NCBI RefSeq assembly: GCF_022829515.1
Contig: NZ_JAKSYL010000214.1
Span: forward strand, 1 to 64,000
Direction: 5' to 3'
DNA: 64,000 bases
From: Methylobacterium sp. J-048
GTDB lineage: Bacteria; Pseudomonadota; Alphaproteobacteria; Rhizobiales; Beijerinckiaceae
Position 1 is the stretch's first letter. Each line of letters begins with the position of its first letter. The translations under genes were made by a program, and so were the position numbers. Shown one piece after another: positions 60,694-64,000 of this stretch. The notes beneath the pieces are model-generated. The model was given only the letters and a program-made list of their open reading frames with translations. It did no database searches and had not been told where the DNA came from.

Positions 60694-61686
60694 GTGACCG
60701 GTCCGCGCCGCTGCTTCGTCTGCGCCGCCGCCATGCTGGCGCCGAGCACGCGGAGCCTGGACTTTCCGGGCGGGCGCCAACGCCTGTTCCCACTCGCCTG
60801 CGGCTCCTGCGGCGTGCTGATGGAGCCGGATGCGGATCCGGAGCGATGCTGGCGGGATCTCGCCCAGCGCCTCGCCGCGCCGGTCTTCGTCACCGACCCG
60901 GAGGCGGGCTACGGCCTCGACCTCTACACCCTGCGCAGCGCCGCGACCCGGCTCGGCCGCGGTGTCCGCCCGCTCGGCCCGGTGGACCGCGCCGCCCTGC
61001 TGCAGCCCCACAGCGCACGCGCCGCGCAGGGCGTGCTGTACGATCTCGACGGCGCCGAGCGGCGCCCGGTCGCGCTCGGTGTGATCTGCCGCCCGGCCGA
61101 GCGGGAATCCGTGCTGGCAACCTTGCCGGCGCAGGCGGCCTGGACCGCGGATGTCGTGATCCTGCTCGACGCGCCGGCTTCCCCGGCCCGGGCCGTGGCG
61201 GTTCCGGGCTTCGCCCCCGGCACCGTGCGGGTGGCGGCCCGGCCGCTGGCCGGCGACTTCGCCGCCCAGCGCAACGCCCTTCAGGACCTCGCCCGGGCGC
61301 CCTGGATGCTGCAGCTCGACGCCGACGAGGCCCTCGATCCCGCGACCGGCGCGCGCCTCCCCGCCCTCGCGGTGCTCGCCGAGGCCGGCGACGTCGTCTC
61401 GGTCGGGCTCCCCCGGTGCAACCACGTCGACGGAATCCTGTCGGATGTCTACCCGGACGTGCAATACCGGCTGAACCGCACGACCGTCCGCTATGCCGGC
61501 CGGGTGCACGAGCGGCCGGCGCTGCCCGGGGGCTGGAAGCAGAGCTTCATCGCGCTTCACGGGGCGATCGACCACGCGCTCACCGGCGCCCATGTCCGGG
61601 CGCGCTCGCAGCGCTACGAGGCGCTGGATCCGGGGCGCGGGCGGCCCGAGGAGCGGGACGCGCTGCTGCGGCCCTACCGCGCCTGA
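60694..61686 (+). CDS. glycosyltransferase (GT2-like) with N-terminal Cys pairs
   Basis: 330 residues from GTG 60694. CFVCAAAM and ACGSCGVLM near the N-terminus form a small zinc-ribbon-like pair, unusual for a glycosyltransferase. ADVVILLDAPASPARAVAVP, DFAAQRNALQDLARAPWMLQ, LDADEALDP (DxD) and NHVDGILSDVYPDVQYRLNR follow GT2 pattern (WaaE/KdtX type). Its end overlaps the opposite gene at 61674 by 13 bp. Confidence 0.72.
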   Translation: MTGPRRCFVCAAAMLAPSTRSLDFPGGRQRLFPLACGSCGVLMEPDADPERCWRDLAQRLAAPVFVTDPEAGYGLDLYTLRSAATRLGRGVRPLGPVDRAALLQPHSARAAQGVLYDLDGAERRPVALGVICRPAERESVLATLPAQAAWTADVVILLDAPASPARAVAVPGFAPGTVRVAARPLAGDFAAQRNALQDLARAPWMLQLDADEALDPATGARLPALAVLAEAGDVVSVGLPRCNHVDGILSDVYPDVQYRLNRTTVRYAGRVHERPALPGGWKQSFIALHGAIDHALTGAHVRARSQRYEALDPGRGRPEERDALLRPYRA

Positions 61687-62852
61687 GCGATCGCCCGGCG
61701 GTAGAGGTCGAGGGTCTCGCGCGCCAGGCTCGCCCGGTCGAACCGGCCGGCCGCCTCCAGGGCCCGGGCCCGGTAGGCCGAGCGCAGGGCGGGGTCGCGC
61801 AGGAGCGGGCGCAGGGCCTCGGCCAGGGCCGGGCCGGTGGCCGCCGGCGCCAGCGGCCCCGCCCCCGGGACGCCCACGAAGGCTCGGGCACTGGCATCCT
61901 CGGCGCAGGCCACCACGGGCCGGCCATAGGCCAGGGCCTCCTGGTAGACGAGGCCGAAGCTCTCGTAGCGCGAGGGCGCCAGCACGACATGCGCGCCCGT
62001 ATAGGCCTCGGCCAGGCCCCGCGCATCGATCCGGCCGCGGGCCCGGATGCGGCTCCGGGCGGCCTCGGACAGGTCCGCCGGCAGGTCGGCCTGGGGCACA
62101 CCAACGAGATCGAGGGTGAAGGGCGGCAGCTCGCCGCGCGCCTGCGCGTCGGCCAGGATCGCCACTGCGCCGAGCAGGGCGTCAAAACCCTTGCGCGCCT
62201 CGGCCCGGCCGACGAACAGCAGGCGCACCGGCCCCGCCCCGTCCGGATAAGGGGCCTCCCGGGCCGCGGCGGCGATCTCCGGCGGCAGGCTGAGGCCGAT
62301 CACCGCCTCCGGCCGGCGACCCGACAGCCCGTAGGCCCGGGCGATCACCCCGGCATGCGCCTGCGTGTTGGCGATCAGCCCGGCGCTGCCCCGGGCCTGC
62401 CGGCGTTCCAGGCGATCGGCGGCGGCACCGTCGAGGCGGTCGCGCAGGTTGGGATGCCCGTCGCGGGTGAAGGCGGCCGGCGTCGAGCTGCGGGTCACCA
62501 GGGGCGGGTCCCGGCGGCCTGTGAGCAGGCAAGCCGGGGCGTACCAGTTCGTCGCCTCGACCACGTCGAACGGCGCACCCGCATGCTCGGCCAGCACCGC
62601 CCTCCGGACGGCCAGCGGCGCCGCGAGATGGCCGACCGCGCCCCAGCGGCGCAGCCGCGCCAGCGGGCCGTCCGGCGGCAGGCCGAGGCCAACGACGGTG
62701 ACGCCGCCGACCCGCTCCCGGCCGGTCCGGTCGAGGGCGAACACCGTCACGTCGGCGCCGGCGCCGGCGAGGCTCTCGGCGATCTCACGGGCCGCCGTGG
62801 AGAGGCCGCTGGGTGACGGCGGGTAATCCCAGGCGACGAGGGCGGTGCGCAT
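61674..62852 (-). CDS. glycosyltransferase family 4
   Basis: 392 residues, GT-B fold. MRTALVAWDYPPSPSGLSTA, LLFVGRAEARKGFDALLGAV, APSRYESFGLVYQEALAYGR is the E-x7-E nucleotide-sugar motif of GT4. Soluble or membrane-associated. Its start shares bases with the stop of the GT4 gene at 62852. Confidence 0.9.
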   Translation of the reverse strand: MRTALVAWDYPPSPSGLSTAAREIAESLAGAGADVTVFALDRTGRERVGGVTVVGLGLPPDGPLARLRRWGAVGHLAAPLAVRRAVLAEHAGAPFDVVEATNWYAPACLLTGRRDPPLVTRSSTPAAFTRDGHPNLRDRLDGAAADRLERRQARGSAGLIANTQAHAGVIARAYGLSGRRPEAVIGLSLPPEIAAAAREAPYPDGAGPVRLLFVGRAEARKGFDALLGAVAILADAQARGELPPFTLDLVGVPQADLPADLSEAARSRIRARGRIDARGLAEAYTGAHVVLAPSRYESFGLVYQEALAYGRPVVACAEDASARAFVGVPGAGPLAPAATGPALAEALRPLLRDPALRSAYRARALEAAGRFDRASLARETLDLYRRAIAQAR

Positions 62853-63892
62853 CAGGCCGCGAGCAGGCGGCGGTAGAGGGCGAGGTAGTCGCGCGCCATG
62901 CGCTCGGCGGTGAAACGCGCTTCGAAGTTCTTTCGAATGATCGCCCGGTCCAGCGTGCCGATCCTGCGCAGCGCCGCCGTCGCCTGCGCCTCGGATTCGA
63001 CGATGAACCCGGTCACCCCGTCCTCGACGATCTCCGGCACGGAGCCGCGGTTCCAGGCGACCACCGGCGTGCCGCAGGCCATCGCCTCGATCATCACGAG
63101 GCCGAACGGCTCGGGCCAGTCGATCGGGAACAGCAGCGCCCGGGCGCTGCCCAGGAGCGCCCCCTTCTGGCTGTCGTCGACCGGCCCGAGATAGGTGGCG
63201 TCGGGCCCGAGCAGCGGACGCACCTGCCGGTCGAAATAGTCCGGGTTGCCGACATCGATCGTGCCGCCCAGCCGGATCGGCATCCCGGCCGCCCGGGCGA
63301 CGCGGATCGCGGTGTCCGGGCGCTTCTGGTCGGTCATGCGCCCGACGAAGGCGAGATGCGCCTCCGGCTCGGCCCGGAAGGCGTAGCGGTCCCGGGCAAT
63401 GCCGTGATGCACGATGCCGGCCCGGTTGGAGGCCGGGATGCCGGCTTCCTGCGCCGCCGAGATCGCCGCCACCGGCAGGTCGGGGAAGCCGGAGAAGAAC
63501 AGCGCCCGGTCGAGCTCGTCCACCCGCCAATGCACCGTGGTCAGGCTGCGCCGCCGGGCCGCACCGAGCAGCGCCGCATGCGCGAACTCGCCGTGGCCAT
63601 GCACGATGTCGAAGTCATCGAGCCGCAGCCGCAACGCCTCCAGCTGCAGGGCATCCAGGGCCGCCGGGACCCCGGCCGCGACGCGCCCGTGGCGCTGCTC
63701 GAGAGCCGCGAGACTCGGGTAATCGCCGACGCGCGGCAAGTCTGTCGCACTGTCCGAGGGTGCGAACAGTGTTACTTCCACGCCCAAGCTTCGTAGCGCC
63801 GTGCTGAGGTCATGCACAACCCGCTCGGTGCCGCCGTGATGGTTTGGGGGAACGGGAAAAATGTTCGGTGCGACCTGGGCAACACGGATCAC
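62852..63892 (-). CDS. glycosyltransferase family 4
   Basis: 346 residues. RVAQVAPNIFPVPPNHHGGT and ERVVHDLSTALRSLGVEVTL for the acceptor side, AFVGRMTDQKRPDTAIRVAR, and FPIDWPEPFGLVMIEAMACG as the E-x7-E motif. First of a two-gene unit with the GT4 at 61674; likely builds or decorates a surface glycan. Confidence 0.92.
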   Translation of the reverse strand: MIRVAQVAPNIFPVPPNHHGGTERVVHDLSTALRSLGVEVTLFAPSDSATDLPRVGDYPSLAALEQRHGRVAAGVPAALDALQLEALRLRLDDFDIVHGHGEFAHAALLGAARRRSLTTVHWRVDELDRALFFSGFPDLPVAAISAAQEAGIPASNRAGIVHHGIARDRYAFRAEPEAHLAFVGRMTDQKRPDTAIRVARAAGMPIRLGGTIDVGNPDYFDRQVRPLLGPDATYLGPVDDSQKGALLGSARALLFPIDWPEPFGLVMIEAMACGTPVVAWNRGSVPEIVEDGVTGFIVESEAQATAALRRIGTLDRAIIRKNFEARFTAERMARDYLALYRRLLAA

Positions 63893-64000
63893 GACGCCCT
63901 CTTCACATACGTTAAGTTTTCAAGGGCGGCTGACAGCTTCAGCAAACACCTGATGTTCGTCCTGCACGTCGCCCTGCAGGGCTGCCTGCGCGGTCGCGAT
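63893..64000. other. right edge, upstream of the GT4 unit
   Basis: 108 bp containing the promoter side of the GT4 gene; nothing further recognised before the window ends. Confidence 0.4.

Overview
The window is GC-rich DNA with dense, ATGA-coupled operons. It most likely comes from a Methylobacterium/Methylorubrum-type alphaproteobacterium (Hyphomicrobiales). Supporting this are the resemblance of most proteins to rhizobial and methylobacterial families, a GGAAC-N17-GTT (EcfG-type) stress promoter, IS families common in these bacteria, and PrsDE-like type I secretion. Species identity cannot be fixed from the window.

Layout. (1) 1-4.6 kb: the 5' end of a YedK-like gene running off the left edge, a cold-shock gene, and an accessory block of small unknown genes around a ribbon-helix-helix regulator with a large operator palindrome over its promoter and start codon. 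(2) 4.6-8.1 kb: a remnant of an allophanate hydrolase C-terminal domain, a cytoplasmic GGT-family (HpxW-like) hydrolase and an MFS carrier. (3) 8.3-18.1 kb: a minus-strand operon in which a Pot-type ABC importer feeds an HcnABC/opine-oxidase-like flavoprotein set plus RidA, with a divergent LysR regulator. (4) 18.2-23.3 kb: RecD2 helicase, an SDR behind a putative stress promoter, a CMD-family protein and a conserved small gene broken by one stop codon. (5) 23.4-27.1 kb: a tyrosine integrase between 3' fragments of two different tRNA genes, followed by nested decayed transposases. (6) 27.2-31.7 kb: a ferri-siderophore receptor divergent from PepSY-reductase-like and PiuC genes. (7) 32.1-33.3 kb: an IS3-family element with near-perfect ends and a deletion in orfB. 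(8) 33.5-39.4 kb: an operon of a polar amino acid-type ABC importer, MmgE/PrpD and an FMNH2 monooxygenase. (9) 39.6-40.1 kb: IS1182-type transposase debris. (10) 40.4-46.4 kb: molybdoenzyme, ferredoxin, ferredoxin reductase and MoaA in one operon, with a divergent AraC regulator. (11) 46.7-52 kb: an outer-membrane phenol-MetA-type protein, an SDR, an orphan TAXI receptor-like protein and a CHASE3 adenylate/guanylate cyclase. (12) 52.2-63.9 kb: a glycan and type I secretion locus.

The last region is the best candidate for an undescribed system. A GH16 glycanase without a Sec signal and a 770-residue repetitive protein without RTX motifs both lie beside a PrsDE-like transporter. Their genes share an 18-bp TGCAA-N8-TGCAA element at almost the same distance from their start codons. 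A strong hairpin separates the repeat protein from the transporter genes. The adjoining glycosyltransferases include a GT29 (sialyltransferase)-like protein. Together they suggest a co-regulated, type I secreted surface matrix with its own glycan-modifying enzymes.
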